From contig UQTM01000028.1 of NCBI GenBank assembly GCA_900544025.1, positions 1 to 38,668 of the forward strand: DNA of 38,668 nucleotides, read 5' to 3'. The DNA is from an uncultured Odoribacter sp. GTDB lineage: Bacteria; Bacteroidota; Bacteroidia; Bacteroidales; Marinifilaceae. The position numbers and the translations under genes are program-made. The notes beneath the pieces are model-generated. The model was not told where the DNA came from, did no database searches, and was given only the letters and a program-made list of their open reading frames with translations. This document shows positions 15,906 through 25,232 of the stretch, in pieces. The first letter of the stretch is position 1. Every line of letters begins with the position of its first letter.

Positions 15906-16274
15906 TTATTTATCCGCATAAAGACCGATCGTATTCCCTTCGCAATCTTCAAACATAGCAAAATATCCCATGTTTTCACATTCGATTTTAGTTTTAGGAC
16001 GGATCATCTTTCCTCCGTGCTTTTCAATCCGGGTAATCGTGTCCGATATATCCTCCACCCGGAAGTGAATCAAGACACCTTTAGTGGAAGGCTCAAACCC
16101 TTCCGCCCACGAAATAGCCCCCGATATTTCTCCTTCCCCGGCAGGGAAGAGAGCCATTTTCTCGGTTTCACACTCGCTCACGGCGAGTTCCAACTGTAAA
16201 ACAGTCTCATAAAATTTTACCGCCCTGCTAAAATCGGCCGCAGGGATCTCAAAAAATGCAAGTAATTTTTCCAT
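15906..16274 (-). CDS. VOC-family (glyoxalase/bleomycin resistance fold) protein
   Basis: 122 residues, a single VOC domain made of two beta-alpha-beta-beta-beta units. Family features are FFEIPAADFSRAVKFYETVL at the N-terminus, VLIHFRVEDI in the middle and GYFAMFEDCEGNTIGLY at the end. The final Glu and the mid-protein His are plausible metal ligands. The exact substrate cannot be read from the sequence; close relatives are annotated as glyoxalase-like. It lies 85 bp downstream of an AraC-family regulator on the same strand and has its own -7 box, so control by that regulator is possible but not shown. Confidence 0.85.
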   Translation of the reverse strand: MEKLLAFFEIPAADFSRAVKFYETVLQLELAVSECETEKMALFPAGEGEISGAISWAEGFEPSTKGVLIHFRVEDISDTITRIEKHGGKMIRPKTKIECENMGYFAMFEDCEGNTIGLYADK

Positions 16275-16302
16275 TTTGAAATGTATTATTGATTTGTCCC
16301 GA

Positions 16303-16310
16303 CAAAAATA
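16303..16310 (-). promoter_or_regulatory. -7 box for the VOC gene
   Basis: TATTTTTG on the minus strand, an exact TAnnTTTG match about 30 nt before the start codon. The nearest TTTG is 16 bp upstream, shorter than the usual 18-21. Confidence 0.5.
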
Positions 16311-16359
16311 AGGACTTCCTTTCGCTCAAAATTGGAAAAAAAGGACATTCGGAAATGCC

Positions 16360-17154
16360 TTATTCGAAATAATCGGAATAAGGCGCACAAATAGACAGGA
16401 ACTCTTTAGGAGTATAGCCGGAGAAAATTTTAAACTCTCCGATCAAATGCGCCAGATCGTAATACCCGCAATCGTAAGCCAATTCGGTCAATCGGCCTTT
16501 AGAAGTGTTCGACAGCAGGGATAAAGCGTATTGAAATCTCACCGTACGTATGTACTCTTTAGGGTTTAAACCGACATGCTCGGCAAATACGCGCTGAAAT
16601 TGTTTTCCGCTCAGGCAAGCGGCATCCGCCAGCGACCGTACAGAAACATTTCCGCCGTTTTCCCGGATCACGTTTATCACCTTGTCCAGCCGGAACCGGT
16701 TATACCCCTGCAAAGGTACTAAGCGATCCAGGAAAAAACAGTTCAGTAAAGCCACGCAAATATCGGCCTCGTCCGTTTCGGCAATCCTCTGTTCCAACTC
16801 TTTTAAGGCAGGATCGTCCAGGTCGCCCGCTTTTACCTTTTGCCCGGCGAGTACCTGCATCGGCATAGCGAAGAAAGCTCCTGCACCCAAAGGCCGGAAC
16901 ATCACGGCAACAATACGGATTTTTCCCTCCGTCAGCACATCGCAATAATTCACGGTCTGCCCGCACAGCAAGCTCCCGGCATCGAGCCGGTCTGTCCCGC
17001 AAACCACATTCCCCCGGTAAAAGCACAATTGCATAGCCCCGAAAGGAATGACGCGCTCGGGAGTAATACCCTCATAAACGGTTTCCAATATCCAATAATA
17101 ACGGATATAAGGCATGAGCCGGGGATGGGGGAAAATTTGCCTGTAATGGTCCAT
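16360..17154 (-). CDS. AraC-family transcriptional regulator (DUF6597-type sensor domain)
   Basis: 264 residues. The N-terminal part (about 1-140, beginning with the HPRLMPYIRYYW segment) resembles the cupin-like DUF6597 domain common in Bacteroidetes AraC regulators. The C-terminal DNA-binding domain has two helix-turn-helix units, about 172-192 (VRSLADAACLSGKQFQRVF) and 222-243 (LTELAYDCGYYDLAHLIGEF), followed by the conserved FSGYTPKEF. The inducer is unknown. Downstream VOC and upstream lipid kinase genes are on the same strand. A 7-bp inverted repeat lies 22-42 nt before the start codon and may be an autoregulatory site or a transcript-end hairpin of the upstream gene. Confidence 0.9.
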   Translation of the reverse strand: MDHYRQIFPHPRLMPYIRYYWILETVYEGITPERVIPFGAMQLCFYRGNVVCGTDRLDAGSLLCGQTVNYCDVLTEGKIRIVAVMFRPLGAGAFFAMPMQVLAGQKVKAGDLDDPALKELEQRIAETDEADICVALLNCFFLDRLVPLQGYNRFRLDKVINVIRENGGNVSVRSLADAACLSGKQFQRVFAEHVGLNPKEYIRTVRFQYALSLLSNTSKGRLTELAYDCGYYDLAHLIGEFKIFSGYTPKEFLSICAPYSDYFE

Positions 17155-17175
17155 ACCTTGAATATATTGACAGAT

Positions 17176-17196
17176 TCAGGGACATCACTTCCCTGA
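17176..17196. repeat. 7-bp inverted repeat between lipid kinase and AraC genes
   Basis: TCAGGGA, 7-nt spacer, TCCCTGA. It lies 23 nt beyond the kinase stop codon and 22 nt before the AraC start. No T-tract follows on the minus strand, so an operator is as likely as a terminator. Confidence 0.45.
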
Positions 17197-17218
17197 TGTT
17201 ATCTTTTAAAATAATCTC

Positions 17219-18112
17219 TTACTGAACAAACTTGGGGACGACTACCTTCAATACCCCTTTGTGCATCTTCAACTGGATCGGGGATTCCATAAAATGAGCA
17301 TCCCCGTCGATGTGCACATGGCTGATATCTCCTTCCACAATCGCTTCTTCACATTGAAGCTCCCGGTAATAAGAAAGCTTATAAATTTTCGAATTCATAA
17401 AAAAAACCAGAAACCACAAAATTTCCAGAAATGCCGGACGCTTTAAAATGCAAATATCCATCAAACCGTCACGAACAGAAGCATGCGGAGCGATAAAGGC
17501 ATTGTTTCCATACTGCGAACTGTTGGCGAAACTAAGGATAAAACAACTTACCCGCATCACTTTCCCGTTACTGATAATCCGGTATTTTTTTTCCGGATAG
17601 CGGAACCACAACTTGATCGCTGCATAAATATAAGAAAACACCCCTCTTAACTTCAATTTATTGAATTCGTATGCAACCTCCGCATCAAATCCCACCCCGC
17701 TGACATTCAAAGAAAATTTATCGTTGATTTGCAGCATATCGATCTGGGCGTAACTGTCGCATAAAACCTGCTTCAATGCTTTATTCATAAACATCGAATA
17801 CCCCAAATGACGGGCAAAACCATTTCCGCTTCCCAGCGATACGACCGCAAAGGCTATATCGCTTCCATATAAAGCCGAGGCCACCTCGTTCACGGTTCCA
17901 TCCCCGCCTACGGCTACAATATGGGTATATTTCCGGGCTGAACGCGCCTCTTCCACCAATTTTGTCGCATGCCCGGCATATTTTGTGAATACAATATCGT
18001 ATGCCACATCATCGTATTCCGGCAATTTTTTAATCTTGTCCGGCAACTCTTTCCCCAGGCCTAAGCCCGATATAGGATTAACAATAAACAATATATGCAA
18101 TTCCCGCCCCAT
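17219..18112 (-). CDS. Diacylglycerol/lipid kinase family protein (YegS/BmrU-like)
   Basis: 297 residues, the usual length. The DAGK catalytic domain is clear: VNPISGLG (11-18), the nucleotide motif GGDGTVNE (69-76) and GSGNGFARHLG (94-104). The C-terminal beta-sandwich domain ends in HIDGDAHFMESPIQLKM, also typical. It phosphorylates a lipid, often diacylglycerol, at the inner membrane face, though substrates vary (sphingoid bases are candidates in Bacteroidetes). Its ATG begins 2 nt after the stop codon of the UDP-glucose dehydrogenase gene, so the two are very probably co-transcribed and translationally coupled. Confidence 0.9.
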   Translation of the reverse strand: MGRELHILFIVNPISGLGLGKELPDKIKKLPEYDDVAYDIVFTKYAGHATKLVEEARSARKYTHIVAVGGDGTVNEVASALYGSDIAFAVVSLGSGNGFARHLGYSMFMNKALKQVLCDSYAQIDMLQINDKFSLNVSGVGFDAEVAYEFNKLKLRGVFSYIYAAIKLWFRYPEKKYRIISNGKVMRVSCFILSFANSSQYGNNAFIAPHASVRDGLMDICILKRPAFLEILWFLVFFMNSKIYKLSYYRELQCEEAIVEGDISHVHIDGDAHFMESPIQLKMHKGVLKVVVPKFVQ

Positions 18113-18114
18113 AT

Positions 18115-19428
18115 TTAGCGTCCGATTCCGTAGTAAGTATATCCGAATTCCTGCATTTGTTCAGGGCTATATATATTCCGGCCGTCAAAAATCACCTTCT
18201 CACGGAGCGCTTTTTCGATAAAAGTAAATTTCGGCACTTTAAATTCCGGCCATTCGGTTACAATAATCAAGGCATCGGCTCCGGACAAGGCATCGTACAT
18301 ATTCCGGGCATACTCGATCCGGCAACCTATCTTACGGCGGCACTCTTTCATCGCTTCGGGATCGTAAGCACGGACAATCGCCCCCGCCTCCAACAATTGC
18401 TCGACCAAAACCAAAGAAGGCGCTTCGCGCATATCGTCGGTAGAAGGCTTGAAAGCCAATCCCCACATGCCGAAACGTTTCCCTTTCAAATCATTGTTGT
18501 AATGTTTCTGAATCTTACTGAACAACACTTCTTTTTGCCGGTCGTTCACCGATTCGACAGCCTTCAGTACCTCCATGCTATAACCGAGTTCATCCCCGGT
18601 CTTGATCAATGCTTTCACATCCTTTGGAAAGCAAGAGCCGCCGTAGCCACATCCGGCATTGAGGAATTTCTTTCCGATACGCGTATCGCTACCGATCCCC
18701 CTTTTCACGGCCTCTACATTCGCACCGACAATTTCGCAAAGATTCGCAATATCGTTCATAAACGAGATACGGGTCGCCAACATGGAATTTGCCGCATATT
18801 TCGTCATTTCCGCCGAAGGAATGTCCATAAAATAAATAGGAATGTTATTCAATAGAAAAGCATGGTACAGGCGTTCCATCACCTTGCGGGCACGGTCGGT
18901 CTCTACGCCCACCACAATACGGTCGGGCATCATAAAATCGTTCACGGCGTCCCCCTCTTTTAAAAATTCGGGATTGGAAGCCACATCGAACGGAATATCC
19001 ACGCCCCGGCGTTCCAATTCCCCGGCGATCGTTTCTTTCACCTTCTGATTCGTCCCCACCGGCACGGTCGATTTGGTCACCACCACCATGTAATTCTCCA
19101 AAAGCTCACCGATCTCCCTCGCCACTCCCAGCACATATTTCAGGTCGGCACTCCCATCCTCGTCCTGAGGTGTACCTACGGCAATAAAAACGGCATCGGC
19201 CTTCACCAAAGCTTCCCGAAGAGACGTTGTGAAAAACAAACGCTCGTCGGCACGGTTTCTTGCCACGATATCGGCCAGGCCAGGCTCATAAATCGGAATA
19301 CCGCCTCCATTCAATCTTTGTATTTTAGAGGCATCCACATCCACGCAAACAACCGTAACTCCGGTTTCTGCAAGGCAAGCCCCGGAAACCAATCCAACAT
19401 ATCCTGTACCGACAACAGCAATTCTCAT
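18115..19428 (-). CDS. ugd: UDP-glucose 6-dehydrogenase
   Basis: 437 residues from the ATG at 19428; an in-frame TTG nine codons earlier is excluded because the Rossmann strand MRIAVVGTGYVG must start the protein. The NAD motif is GTGYVG (7-12). The STVPVGT segment (120-126), EFLKEGDAV (154-162) and the catalytic cysteine in GGSCFPKD (Cys266) are all present. It oxidises UDP-glucose to UDP-glucuronate for surface polysaccharide or glycolipid synthesis. Nucleotide-sugar dehydrogenases often sit in capsule clusters; here the only partner is the lipid kinase gene 2 nt downstream. Confidence 0.95.
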   Translation of the reverse strand: MRIAVVGTGYVGLVSGACLAETGVTVVCVDVDASKIQRLNGGGIPIYEPGLADIVARNRADERLFFTTSLREALVKADAVFIAVGTPQDEDGSADLKYVLGVAREIGELLENYMVVVTKSTVPVGTNQKVKETIAGELERRGVDIPFDVASNPEFLKEGDAVNDFMMPDRIVVGVETDRARKVMERLYHAFLLNNIPIYFMDIPSAEMTKYAANSMLATRISFMNDIANLCEIVGANVEAVKRGIGSDTRIGKKFLNAGCGYGGSCFPKDVKALIKTGDELGYSMEVLKAVESVNDRQKEVLFSKIQKHYNNDLKGKRFGMWGLAFKPSTDDMREAPSLVLVEQLLEAGAIVRAYDPEAMKECRRKIGCRIEYARNMYDALSGADALIIVTEWPEFKVPKFTFIEKALREKVIFDGRNIYSPEQMQEFGYTYYGIGR

Positions 19429-19463
19429 AAATATCCTTTTATATGGTATGTTCAATAGAAAGA

Positions 19464-19471
19464 CAAATTTA
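19464..19471 (-). promoter_or_regulatory. -7 box for ugd
   Basis: TAAATTTG on the minus strand, an exact match 35 nt before the ugd start codon. No clear TTTG at the expected spacing. Confidence 0.5.
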
Positions 19472-19655
19472 CATCATAAATCGGATAAATCGGTCATGAA
19501 ATTCAAATTATAAGAATAATCCAGTTAAAAAAGATCAATTTTTCCCCAACCGAAATTTCCGGGCGGAATCGTAAACATAACATTCAACGCAATAAACTTA
19601 TTTTCCAGAAGTTACCGAATCCTTTCCCTGCAACGGCAAAAACCGGTATATTCCC

Positions 19656-19685
19656 TTTGGATGATGGAATATTTTCATAAATTTG
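19656..19685 (+). promoter_or_regulatory. Promoter of the alpha-2-macroglobulin gene
   Basis: TTTG (19656-19659), an 18-bp spacer, then TAAATTTG (19678-19685). The predicted start is about 20 nt before the ATG. The rest of the 285-bp gap between the divergent genes shows no ORF or RNA. Confidence 0.7.
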
Positions 19686-19713
19686 TGAAGATAATACAAA
19701 CCCAAAAACTGCT

Positions 19714-22700
19714 ATGAACCATAAGCTATTTTCTTGCTTCGCATTCATCGGGCTGGTTTTTCTCTTGTCCGGCTGCTCCGAAAAAAAACAGGCCGATTTC
19801 AGTAATTACATTACCGGCTATACCAGTGGAATTATAAAATCGAGTTCATCCGTCCAGGTATGTTTAAACCATAAACCGGACAAAGGCTTTCAGCCGGGCA
19901 GCACCCTACCCCCTGAAATCTTAAAGATCACGCCTGCCGCAAAAGGAGAATTGGTGCTGAAAGAAAACAATTGCATTGAATTTATTCCGGCAGAACGCTT
20001 TCAGAACGGTGTTTCCTACACGGCCAGCCTTAATCTGGGTGCGTTGAACGATGTTCCGGCAGAATACAGGACATTCAAATTCGAATTTAAAATCATTCCC
20101 CTGCTCACCCGCTTGGATGCAGGCGACCTGCTGACAGGCCAGAACGATAGCCTCCTCTCTTATCAGGCCGTTCTGTATAGCTCGGATTATATCGATCCCG
20201 AAACCCTCGAAAAGCAGGTAACGGCCTCCCTCGACGGCATCGCCCTGCCTTTGGAATGGAATCACGCCGATAACAAACACAACCTCACGATTCCGAACAT
20301 CAGGAAAAAACAGAAGGCTCAGACCTTAACGCTCTCTATCGGGCAAAACAACAAAACCGATAAAACCGATATCGCTATACCGGAGCTGGAACAACTCCAG
20401 GTATTGAACGTCAAAGCCAGCGATGCCCGCCCGGCAGTTATCAGCATTTTCATGTCGGAAAAACTCGATCCGTCACAGGATTTGAACGGGTTGATCTCCA
20501 TAAATCAAAGCTCCCGGATCAACTATAAGATACAGAACAACGTCATTTACGTCTATATGCCCGCTAACGAATCGGCAGAATCCCTGGACGTCAGAATTCA
20601 GCGCGGTATAAAAAGCGCAAGCGGGAATCTGCTGTCAGAGGATTACTTCCGCACGGTAAAAGTCGCTACGGCAAAACCGGCCGTGGAACTGATCGGCAAA
20701 GGGGTAATCGTCCCGGACGAACAAAATGTCCTTATCCCTTTCTCGGCTATCGCCCTGAAAGCGGTGGATCTGATGATTATCCGGGTGCCGGATCAAAATA
20801 TGAATTTCTTTTTACAGGAAAACACATATAATACCCGGCGGGAACTGAACCGCACCGGACGTCCCGTTTTTATGACCAAAATCGATCTGACACAGGATCA
20901 TCCGGGCCTCGACCTGAACCGTTGGAACGATTTTACAATCAACCTTTCCAAATTGGTAAAATTGGAAAAAGGGATTATCTACCGCATCCAGCTAAGGTTT
21001 AAAAAATCGTACACCACGCTGAATTGCGCAGACGAAGGGAACGATTCGGAATCCCCCGATTTGCAAAAGTGGGACAATCCCGATTATTATTACAGTGAAT
21101 ACGAATATCCCGACGGCTATAGCTGGGATCAAGCCGACAATCCTTGTGATATATCCTATTACAACGGATCGAGATTCGTATCCCGCAACATCATCAATAC
21201 CTCTCTCGGCCTGCTTGCCAAAAAAGGGGAAGACAACAACTATACGGTCTGTGTCACCGATTTGGCTACGGCTTCTCCCGTATCCGATTGCAACATATCG
21301 TTATACAATTTCCAAAATCAAAGAATCGATTCAGCCTGGACGAACAAAGAAGGCTTTGTGAAACTGAAACCCAACGGTACGGCTTTCACCGTACGGGCAC
21401 AAAAAGGCAACGACCGGGCATGGCTGAAAGTGGCGGACGGAACAGCCCTTTCGCTCAGTAATTTCGATGTCAGCGGACAGCATGTGCAAATGGGCGTAAA
21501 GGGCTTCATCTATGGAGAACGGGGAGTGTGGCGTCCGGGCGACGATATTTACCTGTCGTTGATACTGGAAGACAAACTGAACGTATTACCGATAGGCCAT
21601 CCTATCGTGGCCCGGCTAATCGATCCGAACGGCAATACGGTACAAACCCTGAAAGGCAGCATCGGGAAAAATAACATCAACTGTTTCACATTCAGCACCG
21701 GCGAAGACGCTCCTACCGGATATTGGAATGCCATATTCCGGGTAGGGGGATTGACTTTCACGCAGACGTTAAGAATCGAAACGGTAAAAGCGAACCGCTT
21801 AGCGATCAATCTTTCTTTCCCGAACGAAAAAGTGATCGGCAACGGAGTGTCCTCCGCCCCTGTGAAAGTCGCAACCAAATGGCTGAACGGAGCCCCTACT
21901 TCCAACCTGAAAGCAATTACGGAAGTAAGGCTTTACAATGCAAACGGAGGATTCCCGGAATATCCGGACTACACGTTCGCCGATAAATCGAGATATTTCG
22001 AGCCGAGTTCGGAAACGTTGTTCGACGGAACGACCGATGCAGCCGGGAATTATTCATTCAGCCTGAAAAAACTGACGGCCGATAATGCTCCCGGCATCCT
22101 GAACGCCGGCTTCACGACCCGGGTATTTGAGAACGGCGGGGATTTCAGTATCAACAACCAAACCATTCGCTATTCTCCTTATACGGAATATGTCGGTATC
22201 CGCTTACCGGAATCCGACGACAATTGGTATTCCACACAAAAGCCGGTGCGCCTGAACGGAGTGACCGTTTCCCCCACCGGCGAAAAAACGGGTAATGCCA
22301 CGATCAAAATCGAGGTATTCAAGTTAAACTGGCATTGGTGGTGGGATTCCGAAGACGAAAACATCGGCTCCTACATCAACAGGAATTACAGTAAAAGAGT
22401 GCTGGAAAAAAATGTACAGGCCACAAACGGAACCTTTTCCACAGACCTGAACATCGATAACTACGGGCGCTATTTTATCCGCGCCACCGATCCTTCCGGC
22501 CATTCATCCGGCATCATCGCCTATTTCGGGAGCTGGGGAGACGCGGGCGGCAGCGATGTTGCCACGATGCTGCACCTGAGCACCGACAAGAAAGCCTATA
22601 AAACGGGTGAAAAAATCAAAGTGCAAATCCCGTCGTCAATTGGCGGCGTGGCTATTGTCAGCCTTGAAAACGGTAAATCCATTTCTAAAATATTCCGGGT

Positions 22701-25146
22701 ACCGGCAAAAGCGGGATCGACGACGGTGGAAATAGACGCAGTCGGCGAGATGTGTCCCAACACATACATCAGCGTTTCCCTGATTCAGCCTTACGCCACC
22801 CGGGACAACGACCATCCTGTCCGGCTTTACGGCGTGATCAACGTAAACGTGGAAGATGCCAGCCTGCGCCTGAACCCGGAAGCCCAGGTCGCCAAAGAAC
22901 TGCGCCCGGCAAAAGAATTCACGGTGGAGGTCAAAGAGAAAAACGGCAAGCCGATGAATTACACCATCGCCATTGTCGATGAAGGCTTGCTCTCCCTTAC
23001 CACTTTCCGCACCCCGAATCCGTTCAATGCTTTTTATGCCCGGGAAGCTCTGGGCGTAAAGACCTGGGACCTATACGACTACATTTACGGAGCTTACGGA
23101 GCCCGTTTGGATAAGGCCTTTGCCGTGGGCGGCGACGAAGCGTTGAAATCCATACAGGATGAAAAAACAAACCGTTTCAAGCCCGTGGTAATCTTCGACG
23201 GGCCGTTCACCTTAAAAGCCGGAGAAAAGCAAACCCACACCTATCGCATGCCGGAATACATCGGCGAGGTACGTACGATGGTCGTAGCCGCCACCAACGG
23301 ACAGTACGGCTCCACTTCTCCCAGCAGCACCGTAAACAATCCGCTGATGCTATCGGTAGCCCTGCCCCGCCTGTTCACCCCCGGCGACCGGATAGACATT
23401 CCGGTAACTGTTTTCGCCATGAAGGAAAACATCAAAGACGTTACCGTTAAAATGACTACCGACGATAAACTGACCTTGCTGGACGGCGGTACTCAAAAAG
23501 TACATTTCGACAGTAAAGGCGAAAAAGTGATTTATTTTAAAGCCCGGATCAATGAGGAAACAGGGGTATCCACTCTTCGCACGGAAGCTCAATCCGGAGA
23601 AGAAAAAGCTTTGGTTACGGAAGATGTCACCATACGTATCCCCAATCCCCGGATCACCCATATAGAAGAAAAAGAAGTAAAGGCAGGAGAAAAAGTATCG
23701 TTCAATGCCTCGCTTTCCGGGGCAGAACCGGAATCCGTGCTAGAAGTGTCTTCCATCCCGCCGTTAAATCTGGAACAGAGGATCAACGACCTGCTTCAAT
23801 ACCCTCACGGCTGTGCCGAACAGATCACTTCACAGGCATTTCCGCAACTGGCTCTCAACGACCTGCTGTCCCTGACACAAGAACAAAAGCAACAAACGGA
23901 AACGAACATCAAGGAAGTAATCAACCGTTTACGCTCGTATCAAACGCCGGAAGGAGGCTTCGCTTACTGGCCGGGAGGCGATTATATCTCTTCGTGGGTA
24001 AGTATCTATGTGGTACAATTCCTAACGGCAGCGCAAAGCCAGGGCTATTTCGTCCCGGTGGAGATGCTGCAAAACGCTGTCAATTACCTGCGGCGGGCGG
24101 CAAACGGCTGGAACAACACGAGCCCGTGGGACCAGCAGGAACAAGCCTATCGCTTATATGTGCTGGCATTGGCCGGAAAACCCGACCAGGCAGCTATGAA
24201 CCGGCTGAAAGAAAGCGATTTAAAACGGGTAACCTCTCAATGGTTGTTAGCTTCCGCCTATGAATTGACAGGCCATCACGAAATGGCAGAGAAAATGGTA
24301 GAAAATATCTCCCAGGATGTTTCTCCCTACCGCCAGACCGGAGGTAGCTTCGGATCGGACACCAGGGATATGGCGATCATCCTGCAATCTCTGGTTACCC
24401 TGAACAAACAACAGGATGCTTACCGCATGCTGGAGAAAATTTCAAAAGCAATGGGATCGAGCCGTTGGTACAGCACACAGGAAACGGCTTACTCCCTTCA
24501 CGCTGCGGCTCTCTATGTCAGGAAATATCTGGGAAGCCAGCAAGGGATCACGATTCTGGTTACAACGCCTTCCGGCAAAGAGAATGTAAAAACCGAAAAA
24601 ACGATCTACCAGCAAAGATTGGAGCTCAGGGATGGAAAAACTTCCGCCGAAGTCACCAACAACGGGAAAGGCAATCTTTATGCCCGGCTGATCAACTCTT
24701 CGGCTCCGCTGGAAGTGGTTACCGAAAAAGTCATGTCCGGACTGACGATGAGTGTCAAATACTACAACGATAAAGGCACGTTACTAAATATTTCCGATCT
24801 CCAGCAAGGCGAGGACGTGACGACAGAAATCACGATCCGAAACACGGGACTGACCGGAACTTACGACGAGTTAGTGTTAAGCTATCTGGTACCGTCGGGT
24901 TTCGAGATCATCAACGAAAGGCTTTCCGGCAATGCCAGTGCTTATCAGGGTGCGGAACACACCGACATCCGGGACGACCGCTTCTACGTCTATTTCAACC
25001 TGCAGCAAAATCAGGCCAAAACTTTCCGCTTCCGTTGCAATGCGGCTTTCCGGGGAGAATACCAATTACCGGCCATCGACTGCTCGGCCATGTACGATAA
25101 TAGCATACAGGCTTTGCTGCCGGGAGGAAAAATAACCATTAAATAA
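19714..25146 (+). CDS. Alpha-2-macroglobulin family lipoprotein with intact thioester motif
   Basis: 1810 residues. A lipoprotein signal ends in LLSGC, giving lipidated Cys21. The body is a series of macroglobulin (MG) domains; GVWRPGDDIYLSLILED (about residues 606-622) and TDKKAYKTGEKIKVQIP (about 957-973) are the MG motifs typical of bacterial A2M. The thioester motif HGCAEQ places the reactive Cys1367 and Gln1370 in a complement-like thioester domain of alpha-helical repeats. Bacterial A2M is thought to trap attacking proteases, being cut in a bait region and then cross-linking them through the thioester. In many proteobacteria the gene is next to pbpC, which is absent here. An Asp/Glu/Tyr-rich stretch near residues 440-475 is unusual. 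Confidence 0.95.
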   Translation: MNHKLFSCFAFIGLVFLLSGCSEKKQADFSNYITGYTSGIIKSSSSVQVCLNHKPDKGFQPGSTLPPEILKITPAAKGELVLKENNCIEFIPAERFQNGVSYTASLNLGALNDVPAEYRTFKFEFKIIPLLTRLDAGDLLTGQNDSLLSYQAVLYSSDYIDPETLEKQVTASLDGIALPLEWNHADNKHNLTIPNIRKKQKAQTLTLSIGQNNKTDKTDIAIPELEQLQVLNVKASDARPAVISIFMSEKLDPSQDLNGLISINQSSRINYKIQNNVIYVYMPANESAESLDVRIQRGIKSASGNLLSEDYFRTVKVATAKPAVELIGKGVIVPDEQNVLIPFSAIALKAVDLMIIRVPDQNMNFFLQENTYNTRRELNRTGRPVFMTKIDLTQDHPGLDLNRWNDFTINLSKLVKLEKGIIYRIQLRFKKSYTTLNCADEGNDSESPDLQKWDNPDYYYSEYEYPDGYSWDQADNPCDISYYNGSRFVSRNIINTSLGLLAKKGEDNNYTVCVTDLATASPVSDCNISLYNFQNQRIDSAWTNKEGFVKLKPNGTAFTVRAQKGNDRAWLKVADGTALSLSNFDVSGQHVQMGVKGFIYGERGVWRPGDDIYLSLILEDKLNVLPIGHPIVARLIDPNGNTVQTLKGSIGKNNINCFTFSTGEDAPTGYWNAIFRVGGLTFTQTLRIETVKANRLAINLSFPNEKVIGNGVSSAPVKVATKWLNGAPTSNLKAITEVRLYNANGGFPEYPDYTFADKSRYFEPSSETLFDGTTDAAGNYSFSLKKLTADNAPGILNAGFTTRVFENGGDFSINNQTIRYSPYTEYVGIRLPESDDNWYSTQKPVRLNGVTVSPTGEKTGNATIKIEVFKLNWHWWWDSEDENIGSYINRNYSKRVLEKNVQATNGTFSTDLNIDNYGRYFIRATDPSGHSSGIIAYFGSWGDAGGSDVATMLHLSTDKKAYKTGEKIKVQIPSSIGGVAIVSLENGKSISKIFRVPAKAGSTTVEIDAVGEMCPNTYISVSLIQPYATRDNDHPVRLYGVINVNVEDASLRLNPEAQVAKELRPAKEFTVEVKEKNGKPMNYTIAIVDEGLLSLTTFRTPNPFNAFYAREALGVKTWDLYDYIYGAYGARLDKAFAVGGDEALKSIQDEKTNRFKPVVIFDGPFTLKAGEKQTHTYRMPEYIGEVRTMVVAATNGQYGSTSPSSTVNNPLMLSVALPRLFTPGDRIDIPVTVFAMKENIKDVTVKMTTDDKLTLLDGGTQKVHFDSKGEKVIYFKARINEETGVSTLRTEAQSGEEKALVTEDVTIRIPNPRITHIEEKEVKAGEKVSFNASLSGAEPESVLEVSSIPPLNLEQRINDLLQYPHGCAEQITSQAFPQLALNDLLSLTQEQKQQTETNIKEVINRLRSYQTPEGGFAYWPGGDYISSWVSIYVVQFLTAAQSQGYFVPVEMLQNAVNYLRRAANGWNNTSPWDQQEQAYRLYVLALAGKPDQAAMNRLKESDLKRVTSQWLLASAYELTGHHEMAEKMVENISQDVSPYRQTGGSFGSDTRDMAIILQSLVTLNKQQDAYRMLEKISKAMGSSRWYSTQETAYSLHAAALYVRKYLGSQQGITILVTTPSGKENVKTEKTIYQQRLELRDGKTSAEVTNNGKGNLYARLINSSAPLEVVTEKVMSGLTMSVKYYNDKGTLLNISDLQQGEDVTTEITIRNTGLTGTYDELVLSYLVPSGFEIINERLSGNASAYQGAEHTDIRDDRFYVYFNLQQNQAKTFRFRCNAAFRGEYQLPAIDCSAMYDNSIQALLPGGKITIK

Positions 25147-25166
25147 ACTAAACGATCTTTTATATC

Positions 25167-25204
25167 TCGCCGGGGCAAACTAAATTTGTCCCGGCGAAGT
25201 TTTT
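25167..25204 (+). terminator. Terminator after the alpha-2-macroglobulin gene
   Basis: TCGCCGGG (25167-25174) pairs with CCCGGCGA (25190-25197), with CAAA/TTTG continuing the stem, then AGTTTTT. Confidence 0.85.
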
Positions 25205-25232
25205 ACAGACAGCAAAAATTCCCGGTAAGAAA

